NCBI RefSeq assembly: GCF_000954115.1
Contig: NZ_CP010797.1
Span: forward strand, 558,001-622,000
Direction: 5' to 3'
DNA from: Rhodococcus sp. B7740
GTDB lineage: Bacteria > Actinomycetota > Actinomycetes > Mycobacteriales > Mycobacteriaceae
DNA: 64,000 bases
Shown in pieces: positions 43,371 to 53,198 of this stretch. The notes beneath the pieces were generated by a model. It was not told the origin of the DNA. It ran no database searches and saw only the letters and a program-made list of their open reading frames with translations. The position numbers were made by a program, and so were the translations under genes. The first letter of the stretch is position 1. Each line of letters starts with the position of its first letter.

Positions 43371-44279
43371 CTAACCGAGCTCGGCCATTGCGGAGATGTC
43401 CGCCGGTGTCTTCAGGCCGAGGTTGGCAACGCCACGCAGTTCGCGTTTGGCGATGCCGACCAGTGCGCCTGCCGGGGGCAGTTCCACAAGTCCGGTGACC
43501 TGCGCGGTGCGCAGGTAGGCAGTGCACAGGTCCCATCGCACGGGGCGAGTGACCTGAGCAGCAAGCTTGTTCAGTGCGTCGGCACCCGAGGCGACCGGCT
43601 GACCGTCCGAGTTGGACAGCAGCGTCCGCGTCGGCTCCGACGGAGTGATCGCGGCAGCGGCTGCGGCAACGGTGTCGCCGGCAGACGCCATGTATCTGGT
43701 GTGGAACGCGCCTGCGACCGGCAGTGCGCGAACCCGAGCCTTCTCGGGCGCGCTCTCGGCCAGCTCGGCAAGTTTTGTGAGCAGGCCGGCGGCGACGATC
43801 TGACCTGCAGCGTTGACGTTGGCCGGCGCGAGGTCGAGTTCTTCGAGGCGGGCCAGGACGGCAGCTTCGTCTCCGCCGAGCACGGCGGACATGCCGGTCG
43901 GTTCGAGTGCACACGCCTTGGCCATTGCTGCGCCACGGACGGCGGCGAGTGAAACGGCGTCGTCGGAGGAGATGACGCCGGCGATGGCAGCAGCGGCGAG
44001 TTCGCCCACGGAGTGCCCGGCGACGACGGCGTCCTCGGGGAACAGGCCGCGCGATGCGATCTCCTCGAAGGCGAGCAGGGCCGACGCCACGACCAGGGGC
44101 TGGGTCACCGCGGTGTCGGTGATCTCCTCGGCGGTTGCTGTGGTGCCGAGGCGGACGAGGTCGAGACCTGAGGCCTTCGACCACAGTGCGAGTCGGTCTG
44201 CCGCACCTGGCAATTCGAGCCAAGGCAACAGCATGCCGGGAGTCTGAGAGCCCTGACCGGGCGCAAGCAACGCAATCAC
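43371..44279 (-). CDS. fabD: Malonyl-CoA:ACP transacylase
   Basis: A 302-aa transacylase. Gly-Gln-Gly-Ser-Gln at residues 8-12 forms the oxyanion loop and Gly-His-Ser90-Val-Gly-Glu carries the nucleophile; Phe-His-Thr near residue 200 supplies the His. It loads malonyl onto AcpM. First gene of the operon; GTG 44279 lacks a ribosome binding site, so the mRNA may be leaderless, with the MabR-type operator just upstream. Confidence 0.9.
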   Translation of the reverse strand: MIALLAPGQGSQTPGMLLPWLELPGAADRLALWSKASGLDLVRLGTTATAEEITDTAVTQPLVVASALLAFEEIASRGLFPEDAVVAGHSVGELAAAAIAGVISSDDAVSLAAVRGAAMAKACALEPTGMSAVLGGDEAAVLARLEELDLAPANVNAAGQIVAAGLLTKLAELAESAPEKARVRALPVAGAFHTRYMASAGDTVAAAAAAITPSEPTRTLLSNSDGQPVASGADALNKLAAQVTRPVRWDLCTAYLRTAQVTGLVELPPAGALVGIAKRELRGVANLGLKTPADISAMAELG

Positions 44280-44345
44280 AGGGTTAAGAGAACACTGTCG
44301 GGTGCCGAATGAGTGATGTCGCGCTCGATGAACTCTCGACAGGCA

Positions 44346-44366
44346 ATTTGTGGGAACCCTACAAAT
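44346..44366. promoter_or_regulatory. MabR-type operator upstream of fabD
   Basis: ATTTGT, nine bases, ACAAAT: a palindrome of the TTTTGT-N9-ACAAAA form reported for MabR in mycobacteria. It lies 67 bases before the fabD start, and the MabR homologue is encoded directly upstream. Confidence 0.75.
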
Positions 44367-44407
44367 CGCCTCGTGGGGACTCGCTATCGCCGGAGGGTGG
44401 TGGAGCG

Positions 44408-45787
44408 TTACGTGACCACTTGTCCGAATGTGACCTGTGTGACATATGGGGCTGGATGTGCCGGTTCGTGATGCGTTCGAGCCAACCTACCTACCGTTGC
44501 CGCGACCCTGAGCACGTACGCGTCGCGCGGGTGAGTGGGGTCGCGACCGGTGACCTCTGCGATGCGCTTGAGCCGATACCGAACGGTATTTGGATGAACA
44601 AACAGCTGCCGTGCGCAGGTTTCGACGGCTCCGCCACAGTCGAGATACGCATCGAGGGTGTCGGCAAGTCCAGAACCCGCCGCCGCCAATGGAACGACCA
44701 CGTGATCGTTCAACGCCGATATCGCCGCACTGTCGTTGAGCAGTGCGCGTTCGGGCAACAACTCGCCTGCGTGCACCGGACGCGGTGCACCACGCCAGCC
44801 GGCGACGGCCTGCATGCCGGCGAAGGCTTCCACCGCGCTCGAGTGCGCCGCGCCCAGGGTGCGAGTGGTCGGGCCGATGACCACGGGCCCGTCGGAGAAG
44901 TTCTGCAACATGTCCTCGATGAACGCGTGGTGGGCCGGCGTGTCCTCGATCTGGCCGCTGACCACCATCACCAGCCGAGTGCCTTGCACCACGGCGAGTG
45001 CCGCGCGGCCGTGCTTCTGCGCCACGGCGTGCACTGTTCCGACCACCGAGACGCCCCGATCGTCCGGGGGAGTACCGACCAACACCGTCGCGGGGGCCGT
45101 GGCGTCCCAGTTCAGTGTTGCGGCACGCGAGAGCATGTCCGAGCCGGTGTCCCCACGCACGACGGCATCGACGACGAGAGCTTCGAGGCGGGTGTCCCAG
45201 GCACCGCGAGATTCGGCCGCACTGGCGTAGACCGACGCGGCCGCGAAGCCGAGCTCGCGGCCGTACCGTAGGACGGCCTCGGTCAGGGCCACCAACTGCT
45301 GATCGTTGCGAGCCAGTGCCGGAAGCCACTGCTCGAAGAACTCCATCGCCACCCGGACCATGTCGACGGTCTGGCGCAGAGTGAGGCGGCGGGCCAGGTC
45401 TTGGGGGATGACCTGGAATGCGTCGAGGCTGAAGCGGATATCGCTGTTCGGGTTCTTGAGCCATTCGAGAAAGTTGTCGACGGCTGTCTGAATCAACAAC
45501 TGCACGCTGGCGCGTTGGGCCGCGTCGAGATCGCCGAAGAACGGCAACTGGCCCTGCATCGTGGTGACGGCTTCTGTCGAGAGTCGGCCGGAGAACTGTT
45601 TGACCCGCCGCAGCAGGGCATCGGGCAGGGGATCGCGCTTCTGGCGTGAGGGAGCCAGTGAGGCGACCGGAAGATGCACTTCGTTGTCCGAGGTCAACGA
45701 CTCACGCAACGCCTCACGATAGGCGTCGCGTCGGGACACTTCGCGTGTGGACGCACTGTCCGGGGAACCGGGCTTCGCATCGGACAT
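44408..45787 (-). CDS. mabR: PucR-family regulator (MabR-like)
   Basis: A 459-aa regulator of the PucR/CdaR type. A central GGDEF-like region covers about residues 180-320, and a C-terminal helix-turn-helix includes Asn-Thr-Val-Arg-Tyr-Arg-Leu-Lys-Arg. Its place between aceE and fabD is that of MabR in mycobacteria, an activator of the FAS-II operon that senses long-chain acyl-CoA. It probably binds the palindrome at 44346. Confidence 0.88.
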   Translation of the reverse strand: MSDAKPGSPDSASTREVSRRDAYREALRESLTSDNEVHLPVASLAPSRQKRDPLPDALLRRVKQFSGRLSTEAVTTMQGQLPFFGDLDAAQRASVQLLIQTAVDNFLEWLKNPNSDIRFSLDAFQVIPQDLARRLTLRQTVDMVRVAMEFFEQWLPALARNDQQLVALTEAVLRYGRELGFAAASVYASAAESRGAWDTRLEALVVDAVVRGDTGSDMLSRAATLNWDATAPATVLVGTPPDDRGVSVVGTVHAVAQKHGRAALAVVQGTRLVMVVSGQIEDTPAHHAFIEDMLQNFSDGPVVIGPTTRTLGAAHSSAVEAFAGMQAVAGWRGAPRPVHAGELLPERALLNDSAAISALNDHVVVPLAAAGSGLADTLDAYLDCGGAVETCARQLFVHPNTVRYRLKRIAEVTGRDPTHPRDAYVLRVAATVGRLARTHHEPAHPAPYVTQVTFGQVVT

Positions 45788-45801
45788 AAGGAGAACCTAC
45801 G

Positions 45802-45858
45802 CCCGACCCCCGCCCACCTCGCGCTGGACGTGCCGCGCGAGGTGGAACGGGGGTCGGG
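45802..45858 (-). terminator. Terminator after aceE
   Basis: Two long GC-rich arms (CCCGACCCCCG... and ...CGGGGGTCGGG, with CACCTCGCGC/GCGCGAGGTG inside) pair with a small internal mismatch around a 10-base loop. It sits between the aceE stop and the mabR start, both on the minus strand. Confidence 0.8.
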
Positions 45859-45874
45859 TGATCAGGGGTCGAAC

Positions 45875-48703
45875 CTACGCCGAACCGGTATCGGCGTACG
45901 ACGTGGGAGCGGCGGTGACGTCGTCGATCTTGTACTTCTCCGCGGCCTCGACGGCCTTGGAGCGGTCGATCTCACCGGATGCCGCCAGAGCCGACAACGT
46001 GGCGACGACGATCGACTCGGCGTCGACGTTGAACACGCGGCGCGCGGCCGGACGGGTATCGGAGAACCCGAAACCGTCCGTGCCGAGGGTGACGTAATCG
46101 CCCGGAACCCACTGACGGATCTGGTCCGGAACCGCACGCATCCAATCCGAGGACGCGATGACCGGGCCGTTGGCGTCGGCCAGCGCCGAGGTGACGAATG
46201 GAACGCGCTTGTCGGCACCGGGGTTGCGCAGAGACTCCTGCTCGGCCTCGACACCGTCGCGGCGCAGTTCGCCCCACGAGGTCACCGACCAGACGGCCGA
46301 ACGAACGCCCCACTCGTCGAACAGCAATTCGCGGGCCTTACGGGCCGACACGATGCCGACGCCGGACGCCAGCAGCTGCGCCTCGGGTCCGTCGCCCTCC
46401 TGCGGCTCGGCGAACCGGTAGATGCCCTTGAGCAGACCCTCGACGTCGAGGTTCTCCGGCTCGGCCGGCTGTACGTACGGCTCGTTGTAGAGGGTGATGT
46501 AGTAGAAGATGTTCTCGCCGCCGAAGCCCTCGACACCTTCGGTTCCGCCGTACATCCGTCGCAGACCGTCCTTGACGATATGCGCGATCTCGTACGAGAA
46601 CGCCGGGTCGTAGGCCACGGCCGCCGGGTTGGTCGAGGCCAACAGCAGTGAATGACCGTCGGCGTGCTGCAGACCCTCACCGGTGAGCGTGGTGCGACCT
46701 GCGGTGGCACCGAGCACGAATCCGCGAGCCATCTGGTCTGCTGCCGCCCAGAGACCGTCGCCGGTGCGCTGGAAGCCGAACATCGAGTAGAAGATGTACA
46801 GCGGGATCATGACCTCGCCGTGCGTGGCGTACGAGGTACCGACCGCGGTGAACGACGACGTCGAACCGGCCTCGTTGATGCCCTCGTGCAGGATCTGGCC
46901 GACCGAGCTCTCCTTGTAGGCGAGCATCAGCTCCGAGTCCACCGAGGTGTACAGCTGGCCGTTGCGGTTGTAGATCTTCAGCGACGGGAACCACGAGTCC
47001 ATACCGAACGTGCGGGCCTCGTCGGGGATGATCGGCACGATTCGGTGGCCGATCTCCTTGTCTCGCAACAACTCCTTCATGACGCGCACGAGCGCCATGG
47101 TGGTGGCGACTTCCTGCTTGCCGGAGCCCTTGCGGAGCGTCTTGTACGTGTCGTCGCCGGGCTGCGGGAGCGGCTTGACGTCGACCCGCCGCTCGGGGAC
47201 GAATCCGCCGAGCTTGTTGCGGCGATCGAGCATGTACTGGATCTCGGGAGCATCCGGGCCGGGGTGGTAGTACGGCGGCATGTACGGATCCTTCTCGAGC
47301 TCTTCGTCCGAGATCGGGATGTGCTGGAGATCGCGGAACGTCTTGAGATCGTCGAGCGTGAGCTTCTTCATCTGGTGCGTGGCATTGCGGCCCTCGAAGT
47401 GCTTGCCGAGGGTGTAGCCCTTGATGGTGTGCGCCAGGATGACCGTCGGCTGGCCCTTGTGCGACATCGCCGCCGCGTAGGCAGCGTGCACCTTGCGGTA
47501 GTCGTGGCCGCCGCGCTTGAGGTTCCAGATCTCGTCGTCGGACAGATCCTTGACCAGTTCCTTGGTGCGCGGATCGCGACCGAAGAAGTGATCGCGGACG
47601 TACCCGCCGTCGTTGGCCTTGTACGTCTGGAAGTCACCGTCGGGAGTGGTGTTCATCAGGTTCACGAGCGCGCCGTCGCGGTCTGCGTGCAGCAGTGAAT
47701 CCCACTCGCGGCCCCAGACGACCTTGATGACGTTCCAGCCCGCGCCGCGGAAGAACGACTCCAGCTCCTGAATGATCTTGCCGTTGCCGCGGACCGGGCC
47801 GTCGAGGCGCTGCAGGTTGCAGTTGACGACGAACGTCAGGTTGTCCAGACCCTCGGTGGCGGCCACGTGCGCGAGTCCGCGCGACTCCGGCTCGTCCATC
47901 TCGCCGTCGCCCAGGAATGCCCAGACGTGCTGATCGGAGGTGTCCTTGACGCCGCGGTCGTTGAGGTAGTGGTTGAAGCGGGCCTGGTAGATGGCGTTCA
48001 TCGGGCCGAGACCCATCGACACCGTCGGGAACTCCCAGAAGTCCTGCATCAGGCGGGGGTGCGGGTACGACGGCAGTCCTCCGCCCTCGTTCACGTGACT
48101 GGCCTCCTGACGGAAGCCGTCCATGCGCTCGGCCGGGATGCGGCCCTCGAGGAAGGCGCGGGCGTAGATGCCGGGGGAGGCGTGACCCTGGATGAAGATG
48201 TGGTCGCCGCCGCCCGGGTGGTCCTTGCCGCGGAAGAAGTGGTTGAAGCCGACCTCGTACAGCGCAGCCGACGAGGCGTACGTGGAGATGTGGCCACCGA
48301 CGCCGACGCCGGGGCGCTGCGCGCGGTGCACCATGATGGCTGCGTTCCAGCGGATCCAGGCGCGGTAGCGGCGTTCCATCGACTCGTCGCCGGGGAACCA
48401 CGGCTCGTTCTCGGTGGGAATGGTGTTGACGTAATCCGTCGACGTCAGCGACGGCAGCGCGACGCGGCGCTCACCGGCGCGCTCGAGCAACCTGAGCATC
48501 AGGTAGCGAGCGCGGTTGGGGCCGGACCTCTCCAACAAGCCGTCGAACGACTCGATCCATTCGTTGGTCTCGTCGTTGTCGATATCGGGCAGGTACGACG
48601 CGACACCCTCGCGGATGACGCGGACCCGGCCGTCAGAGCCCTTCTTGCCTGCAGACGATGTGTTCTGCCGTTCGCCGCTGTTCACTTCGGACAACGTGTG
48701 CAC
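45875..48703 (-). CDS. aceE: Pyruvate dehydrogenase E1 component (homodimeric)
   Basis: A 942-aa thiamine-diphosphate enzyme of the AceE type. The cofactor motif (Gly-Asp-Gly-Glu-Met near residue 270) is followed by an Asn-Leu/Asn-Cys-Asn-Leu-Gln segment. Length matches E. coli and mycobacterial AceE (about 890-930 aa). It decarboxylates pyruvate and acetylates the lipoyl domain of E2, encoded elsewhere. Start uncertain: GTG 48703 has GAGGA directly against it, TTG 48694 has ideal spacing. Confidence 0.94.
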   Translation of the reverse strand: MHTLSEVNSGERQNTSSAGKKGSDGRVRVIREGVASYLPDIDNDETNEWIESFDGLLERSGPNRARYLMLRLLERAGERRVALPSLTSTDYVNTIPTENEPWFPGDESMERRYRAWIRWNAAIMVHRAQRPGVGVGGHISTYASSAALYEVGFNHFFRGKDHPGGGDHIFIQGHASPGIYARAFLEGRIPAERMDGFRQEASHVNEGGGLPSYPHPRLMQDFWEFPTVSMGLGPMNAIYQARFNHYLNDRGVKDTSDQHVWAFLGDGEMDEPESRGLAHVAATEGLDNLTFVVNCNLQRLDGPVRGNGKIIQELESFFRGAGWNVIKVVWGREWDSLLHADRDGALVNLMNTTPDGDFQTYKANDGGYVRDHFFGRDPRTKELVKDLSDDEIWNLKRGGHDYRKVHAAYAAAMSHKGQPTVILAHTIKGYTLGKHFEGRNATHQMKKLTLDDLKTFRDLQHIPISDEELEKDPYMPPYYHPGPDAPEIQYMLDRRNKLGGFVPERRVDVKPLPQPGDDTYKTLRKGSGKQEVATTMALVRVMKELLRDKEIGHRIVPIIPDEARTFGMDSWFPSLKIYNRNGQLYTSVDSELMLAYKESSVGQILHEGINEAGSTSSFTAVGTSYATHGEVMIPLYIFYSMFGFQRTGDGLWAAADQMARGFVLGATAGRTTLTGEGLQHADGHSLLLASTNPAAVAYDPAFSYEIAHIVKDGLRRMYGGTEGVEGFGGENIFYYITLYNEPYVQPAEPENLDVEGLLKGIYRFAEPQEGDGPEAQLLASGVGIVSARKARELLFDEWGVRSAVWSVTSWGELRRDGVEAEQESLRNPGADKRVPFVTSALADANGPVIASSDWMRAVPDQIRQWVPGDYVTLGTDGFGFSDTRPAARRVFNVDAESIVVATLSALAASGEIDRSKAVEAAEKYKIDDVTAAPTSYADTGSA

Positions 48704-48949
48704 TCCTCAATGTGGCGGACGCTCGGTGTGGCGTCCGGTCCGGTAGCGCGCCCCTGTGACGGCGCTCTACTTTCCTCGTTCTCGTGATTCCTCCCAATCC
48801 TGCTACATCTTCTCGGTTCTGGTAGTACAGAGGTCCGATACCCACCAGTAGAAATTTATGTACGCAATTTCGGCGCGGTCAGCTTGCGCGAACGGCTCCG
48901 ACCCTGTTCGCTTTGTCTACTGCACCCACAATTCAAGGAGGTCACCACC

Positions 48950-49372
48950 GTGGTCGCCGCGGCGGACGCTCAGAACTACGCTCAGAAACTTGGCATCACT
49001 CGCGACATGGTCGTACAGGAGCTGGGCTGGGACGAGGACACCGACGATGATCTGCGCGCCGACGTAGAAGATGCGATCGGTGGCGAGACCCTCGACGAGG
49101 ATTCCGACGAGGTGATCGATGTCGTACTGCTGTGGTGGCGCGACGGAGACGGTGACCTGGTCGACGCACTCATGGATGCCATCGGGCCACTCTCGGACGA
49201 TGGAATCGTGTGGGTCCTCAGCCCCAAGACCGGCCTGTCCGGTCACGTCGAACCCAGCGAGATCGCCGAGTCCGCCCCGACCGCAGGATTGACGCAGACC
49301 TCTGCGGCAAACCTCGGTGACTGGATCGGAAGTCGTCTGGTTCAGCCCAAGACCCCTGCCACCAAGCGGTAG
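48950..49372 (+). CDS. DUF3052 family protein
   Basis: A 140-aa very acidic protein. The GTG at 48950 is fixed by AAGGAGGT 7 bases upstream. Asp-Val-Val-Leu-Leu-Trp-Trp-Arg and Val-Leu-Ser-Pro-Lys-Thr-Gly are family hallmarks. Orthologues sit next to aceE and ahpE in mycobacteria; function is unknown. It diverges from aceE. Confidence 0.85.
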   Translation: MVAAADAQNYAQKLGITRDMVVQELGWDEDTDDDLRADVEDAIGGETLDEDSDEVIDVVLLWWRDGDGDLVDALMDAIGPLSDDGIVWVLSPKTGLSGHVEPSEIAESAPTAGLTQTSAANLGDWIGSRLVQPKTPATKR

Positions 49373-49403
49373 GTCGATGCTCGATACAGGAAGACGGTTC
49401 TAG

Positions 49404-49865
49404 ATGCCGATCGAGGTTGGCGCGGTTGCGCCCGACTTCACTCTGAAGGATCAGAACAACCAACTGGTCACGTTGTCGTCGTACAGGAACGTGAAAAACG
49501 TTCTGCTCGTGTTCTATCCACTGGCCTTCACCGGCACGTGCCAGGGCGAGCTGTGCAAAGTACGCGACGAGTTGCCGACATTCGAGAACGACGAGACTGC
49601 GATCTTGGCAATCTCGGTGGGTCCGCCTCCGACCCACAAGATCTGGGCTGCAGAACAGGGTTACACCTTTCCGCTGCTGTCGGACTTCTGGCCGCACGGT
49701 GAGGTTGCTCAGGCGTACGGCGTGTTCAACGACAGCGCCGGCTTCGCCAATCGTGGAACGTTCGTGGTCGACAAATCCGGAATCATCCGGTTCGCCGAAA
49801 TGAACGGACCCGGTGAGGCTCGCGACAGTTCGTCGTGGGCCGAGGCTCTCGCACAGGTGAGCTGA
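49404..49865 (+). CDS. ahpE: 1-Cys-type peroxiredoxin AhpE
   Basis: A 153-aa peroxiredoxin. Pro-Leu-Ala-Phe-Thr-Gly-Thr-Cys46 holds the peroxidatic Cys with its Pro and Thr; a further Cys51 follows. It reduces hydrogen peroxide, lipid peroxides and peroxynitrite in the cytoplasm. It follows the DUF3052 gene by 31 bases and ends before a strong terminator. Confidence 0.92.
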   Translation: MPIEVGAVAPDFTLKDQNNQLVTLSSYRNVKNVLLVFYPLAFTGTCQGELCKVRDELPTFENDETAILAISVGPPPTHKIWAAEQGYTFPLLSDFWPHGEVAQAYGVFNDSAGFANRGTFVVDKSGIIRFAEMNGPGEARDSSSWAEALAQVS

Positions 49866-49915
49866 CCTGCGGAATTGTAGTTAGAGATCAGACACGATAA
49901 ATTTCTCCAAGCGTT

Positions 49916-49947
49916 CCGGTGGCCCGGGGTTGTACCCAGGCCACCGG
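49916..49947 (+). terminator. Terminator after ahpE
   Basis: A 9-bp outer stem (CCGGTGGCC/GGCCACCGG) and an inner GGGT/ACCC pair form a stable hairpin just before tRNA-Val. No T-run. Confidence 0.7.
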
Positions 49948-49952
49948 TACTC

Positions 49953-50024
49953 GGGCGTATAGCTCAGCGGTAGAGCTCTGGTTTTACACACCAGCGGTCG
50001 GGGGTTCGAACCCCTCTGCGCCCA
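49953..50024 (+). tRNA. tRNA-Val (TAC)
   Basis: A complete 72-base cloverleaf: acceptor GGGCGTA/TGCGCCC, D-arm GCTC/GAGC, anticodon stem CTGGT/ACCAG with loop TTTACAC (anticodon TAC), T-arm GGGGG TTCGAAC CCCTC (one mismatch side tolerated). The degraded mobile region begins directly at its 3' end. Confidence 0.92.
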
Positions 50025-50027
50025 CTT

Positions 50028-50706
50028 CATATTGCTGTTGGTTGGCGACCTGCCCGTTCCGACCGTGCGACGTGCACAGCGTTGTTGAATATCGCCGGGT
50101 ACACACGCTTGAGCGGCAGGTTCTACCACTCAGTACTCTCATCGACGATTTTGTCGGCGACACGGGAATGGTGTCCTCCGGCTGAGTCGCTCCGCAGATG
50201 TCCTGGAAGTGCGCGGACAATTCGCCGGTGGTCAAACCCTTGGTAGTCAAGGACGACATGATTCCGTCGAGACCGGTGAGGCGGCGTTGCCGTTTCACCG
50301 GCTGGGTCGACGTGCGACTGACCAAGAAGGGTGAGGCCGTGTGCAAGCGTGCCGGTCAGCTACTTGCCGGGGCGGGAGTTCTTGACGATCGGCGGAGCGA
50401 GGGGAGAGTCGGAGGTCGCGTGGGACGTCGATCTCCACCGGCCCGGTCTCGGTGAGCACCGTCTTCGATCGGGTGCCGTTCCGGGAGTCGCCGCTGCCGC
50501 GGCTGGCAGCGTTGTGTTTGTCGTAATCGAGATGCTCGGTCATCTCCGCATCCAGTGCGGATTTCCAGGACATTCTTGGTGAGCTGATTCGTAAGCCCAT
50601 TCGGGCCCATTCACTCCACGCCCTGCTCCTTGGCCTGAGCCAGGAGCTCCCAAGCCAACTGCTTCTGATCCACCACGTCCACCATGGAATTCAGTGTTTC
50701 GGGCAT
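50028..50706 (-). pseudogene. IS256-family transposase remnant
   Basis: Reading three frames in turn reconstructs the N-terminal half of an IS256-type transposase: Asp-Gln-Lys-Gln-Leu-Ala near the start, then Glu-Met-Thr-Glu-His-Leu-Asp-Tyr, Gly-Ser-Gly-Asp-Ser-Arg-Asn-Gly-Thr, Val-Asp-Val-Pro-Arg-like, and Leu-Thr-Gly-Leu-Asp...Thr-Thr-Gly-Glu. A TGA and at least three frameshifts break it. The catalytic C-terminal half is missing; the remnant stops at the tRNA. Confidence 0.8.
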
Positions 50707-50835
50707 CGTTGATTCTTCCCGCCAAGCTCAGTGCTTCGAACCAAGACTAGATCGTGTGCTTATTCGAAAGTCCCTGTAGAACTAGTAACAGGTATGTGGG
50801 CATCGGCTCACGACGCATGGTGGGGAGCTTTCTTT

Positions 50836-51816
50836 ATGTCGTACACAGCGCTGGTAGTCCAAATTCTGCTGTCGAGTCCGAGCGATCTGCCAGTCGAGCA
50901 TCATGGCATCGTGACTAGGGCCGTAAGACGGTGGAACTCCACCCACGGTCGGATCTACGGAATCAACTACAGTCCCACCGATTGGCAAGAAGGTGGCTCG
51001 TCTGGCTTCGGTGAGTACGCCCAGGCGGTCTTAAATGAGCAGATCGTCGAGGACTCAGACATGGGCCTAGTAATCTTTACCGACAGGCTTGGTACACCGA
51101 CGCCGAACTTTCCGTCGGGAACAGCAGAGGAGATTGACCTGCTCCTGAAGGCCGGTAAAGAAGTCGCGATCATCATGAACGAGACGCAGCGATCACCAAG
51201 CGGCAGGCCTGACTCTGGCGAGCAGCGCACAGCGTTGGACGCGTACATCAAGCAGCAGCAGGCCAAGGCGTTCATGAGTTCGTACGACTCTGAGGCGCGT
51301 CTGACAGAGATAGTCGAGCAAATTCTGACGCGCCTGGCAGTTAAGTATCGGAATGACAGCAGGCCGAGCGCGGAGGCTTCGGCTCCAGATGAAAGTCGGC
51401 CGTCTTCCAGTGGGAATGTGCTGTCTTATTTGTCTACAGCTGATCTACCTAGCATCGACGACATCGAACAGGGGATCTGGCCTCGTATTGAGGTCAGCGA
51501 ATCGCAAAAGACTGATTCTAAAGGGAGACTCAAGTCTTCGAAGAACTGGAAGTTGGTTCTATACAGCACTTTGAACTACGCGGCAAGGAATGTCAGGTTT
51601 GTTTATCTTGACAAGGACCGCAACATAGACCAGACATTTGACGTAGTCGGTTCATCACGAGACATGGAACCAATCGGTGTGTTTCCTCCGCGTGGCGAAG
51701 TCAGTTTCCCTTTGTATCTGACGTTTGGCTCTTCAACTCAGGCACTGTGTGTAGTTGAGTGGGAAGACCAGAAGGGGCAGGTACACTCATCTGAGGCCAC
51801 AGTGCGCACTATGTAA
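50836..51816 (+). CDS. DUF4062-like protein, possible defence effector
   Basis: A 326-aa protein. Residues 5-125 form a DUF4062-type domain: Leu-Leu-Ser-Ser-Pro-Ser-Asp-Leu at the first strand, Asn-Glu-Gln-Ile-Val-Glu-Asp-Ser-Asp in the middle, Arg-Leu-Gly-Thr-Pro-Thr and Ser-Gly-Thr-Ala-Glu-Glu-Ile later. This fold is related to TIR-like nucleotide-binding effectors found in antiphage proteins. Residues 220-326 look like a separate beta domain. ATG 50836 has GGGGAG upstream. Codon use is less GC-biased than the host. The defence role is inferred. Confidence 0.72.
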   Translation: MSYTALVVQILLSSPSDLPVEHHGIVTRAVRRWNSTHGRIYGINYSPTDWQEGGSSGFGEYAQAVLNEQIVEDSDMGLVIFTDRLGTPTPNFPSGTAEEIDLLLKAGKEVAIIMNETQRSPSGRPDSGEQRTALDAYIKQQQAKAFMSSYDSEARLTEIVEQILTRLAVKYRNDSRPSAEASAPDESRPSSSGNVLSYLSTADLPSIDDIEQGIWPRIEVSESQKTDSKGRLKSSKNWKLVLYSTLNYAARNVRFVYLDKDRNIDQTFDVVGSSRDMEPIGVFPPRGEVSFPLYLTFGSSTQALCVVEWEDQKGQVHSSEATVRTM

Positions 51817-52133
51817 GCACGGTTTTTCGAGCGCCGAACTCGTTGTGCCTATTTATGTGGGCTCTGCTGTGTTCATTTTGAACCCGATAGATCTCACTTC
51901 CATGTCAACCTACTGTTCGGTTCAGTAAGGACCTCAACGCTCTCTTCATGCTCGGTGGATGCGCTTACTTTGATGCCTGGCGGTGTGGCCTGTTCAAGCC
52001 GAACATGCCAGTGACCCTGTTTGACGTGTAGGGCCTCAAGACATCTTTGACCGATCGTCAACCAAAACCGGTGCTGTCACAAATGATGCAATGGTGAAGT
52101 AGAAATAGGGTGTGGATAATTGTTGGGCACGCT
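51817..52133. other. Intergenic region without a recognised gene
   Basis: AT-richer than the host average. No open frame with a ribosome binding site and no clear hairpin were seen. Confidence 0.5.
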
Positions 52134-53198
52134 CTACTTGAGTCGGGGTTCGTGGCCGGTGGCTTCACGGAAACCGTCTGCTGTCTTGCACTTCTTGATC
52201 AGCCACTTAACGCATGCATCGGTGTAGAGATAGTCCCCGTGCGCGCTGTCATAGACGCAGAAGTCAGAACGAGTCGACTCTGGTTCATCGGATTTAGATG
52301 ACGGCCTCCAATTCTGCTTACGCCAGGCCGCGGCCATTTGGGATGAAGCGCCAAAGCGGTACGGGATGGCCTCAGAAACTTTTTTGGCTACAGCACCAGC
52401 TCGGTGCTTACCGATATTTGACACCGGTACTTTCTTTTGCTTGGTGATCACGTAACCCTTGTCGGCTGAGATCTTCTGCATCACCTGGCGTTCTTCGTCC
52501 GTCAGATCCTTGTCGTTAACAAACTGGAGCGACAGATCGCCCTTCCGGTTCCCGCTTTCGAGCAGAATAGTGAGCCGCATGCAGTAGCGGGGATCGCGTG
52601 AAACAGCGTCATCCAACCCGGCGTCGTACTCGGCCAGGAATGTCCTTAAGTCTTTGGGGAGGCTTTTGCTGAGCTTGAGTAGGTCGCTCTTGCCCTGGTC
52701 GGTGAAGCCCCCGATGAACACTGGAAAGTGCAGACGATGGGCCAGGGAGTATTCGACTCCTGCAAAGTCAGTTACGAACTCCTCGTAGTTCAGCAACATG
52801 GAGTGGCATTCGCCGTTCACGACAGTCATGAGTGCAACATCCGTGCCGGTGTGCCTGTGCTCGATTTTGTTGCGCAGCTTTATGAAGAACTCCAGGTTTG
52901 CGCGTGCTCCGGACTGTTGAGCCGGCCACTCCTCGCCGACGAACCACTCCAAAGGTTGCGACATTCGCTCGCCGTTGATCTGTTTGTAGCGCCGAGGCCT
53001 TTCTGACCGTAGTACGTGGTAGTTCTTGACATCACGAAGCCACTTGGACTGAAACGCGTAGAGCCAAGCGATGTGCATGTGGATGATGAAGCCTTCGAGT
53101 GCCCGGTCGCGGCCAGGATCATTGAACAGGCTGACAGCGAGCATCGCCTCTTGCTGAGACGCCCTCAGCAAGAGCTTCCAACGTTGTGGACGTGCCAT
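52134..53198 (-). CDS. DUF3644-like protein with HEPN-type motif
   Basis: A 354-aa soluble protein. The N-terminal 130 residues are helical with Phe-Asn-Asp-Pro near residue 25 and a His-Ile-Ala-Trp-Leu-Tyr-Ala-Phe helix, then Leu-Arg-Asn-Lys-Ile-Glu-His-Arg near residue 105. This Arg-x4-His is the catalytic pattern of HEPN ribonucleases, and the arrangement matches DUF3644, often next to restriction and abortive-infection genes. The C-terminal half is a distinct basic domain. ATG 53198 is chosen; TTG 53216 is possible. Confidence 0.72.
   Translation of the reverse strand: MARPQRWKLLLRASQQEAMLAVSLFNDPGRDRALEGFIIHMHIAWLYAFQSKWLRDVKNYHVLRSERPRRYKQINGERMSQPLEWFVGEEWPAQQSGARANLEFFIKLRNKIEHRHTGTDVALMTVVNGECHSMLLNYEEFVTDFAGVEYSLAHRLHFPVFIGGFTDQGKSDLLKLSKSLPKDLRTFLAEYDAGLDDAVSRDPRYCMRLTILLESGNRKGDLSLQFVNDKDLTDEERQVMQKISADKGYVITKQKKVPVSNIGKHRAGAVAKKVSEAIPYRFGASSQMAAAWRKQNWRPSSKSDEPESTRSDFCVYDSAHGDYLYTDACVKWLIKKCKTADGFREATGHEPRLK

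Noticed and set aside
44309-45271. A 320-codon frame opposite mabR
   Set aside because: It covers the operator and most of mabR, with poor composition; mabR is supported by motif and synteny.
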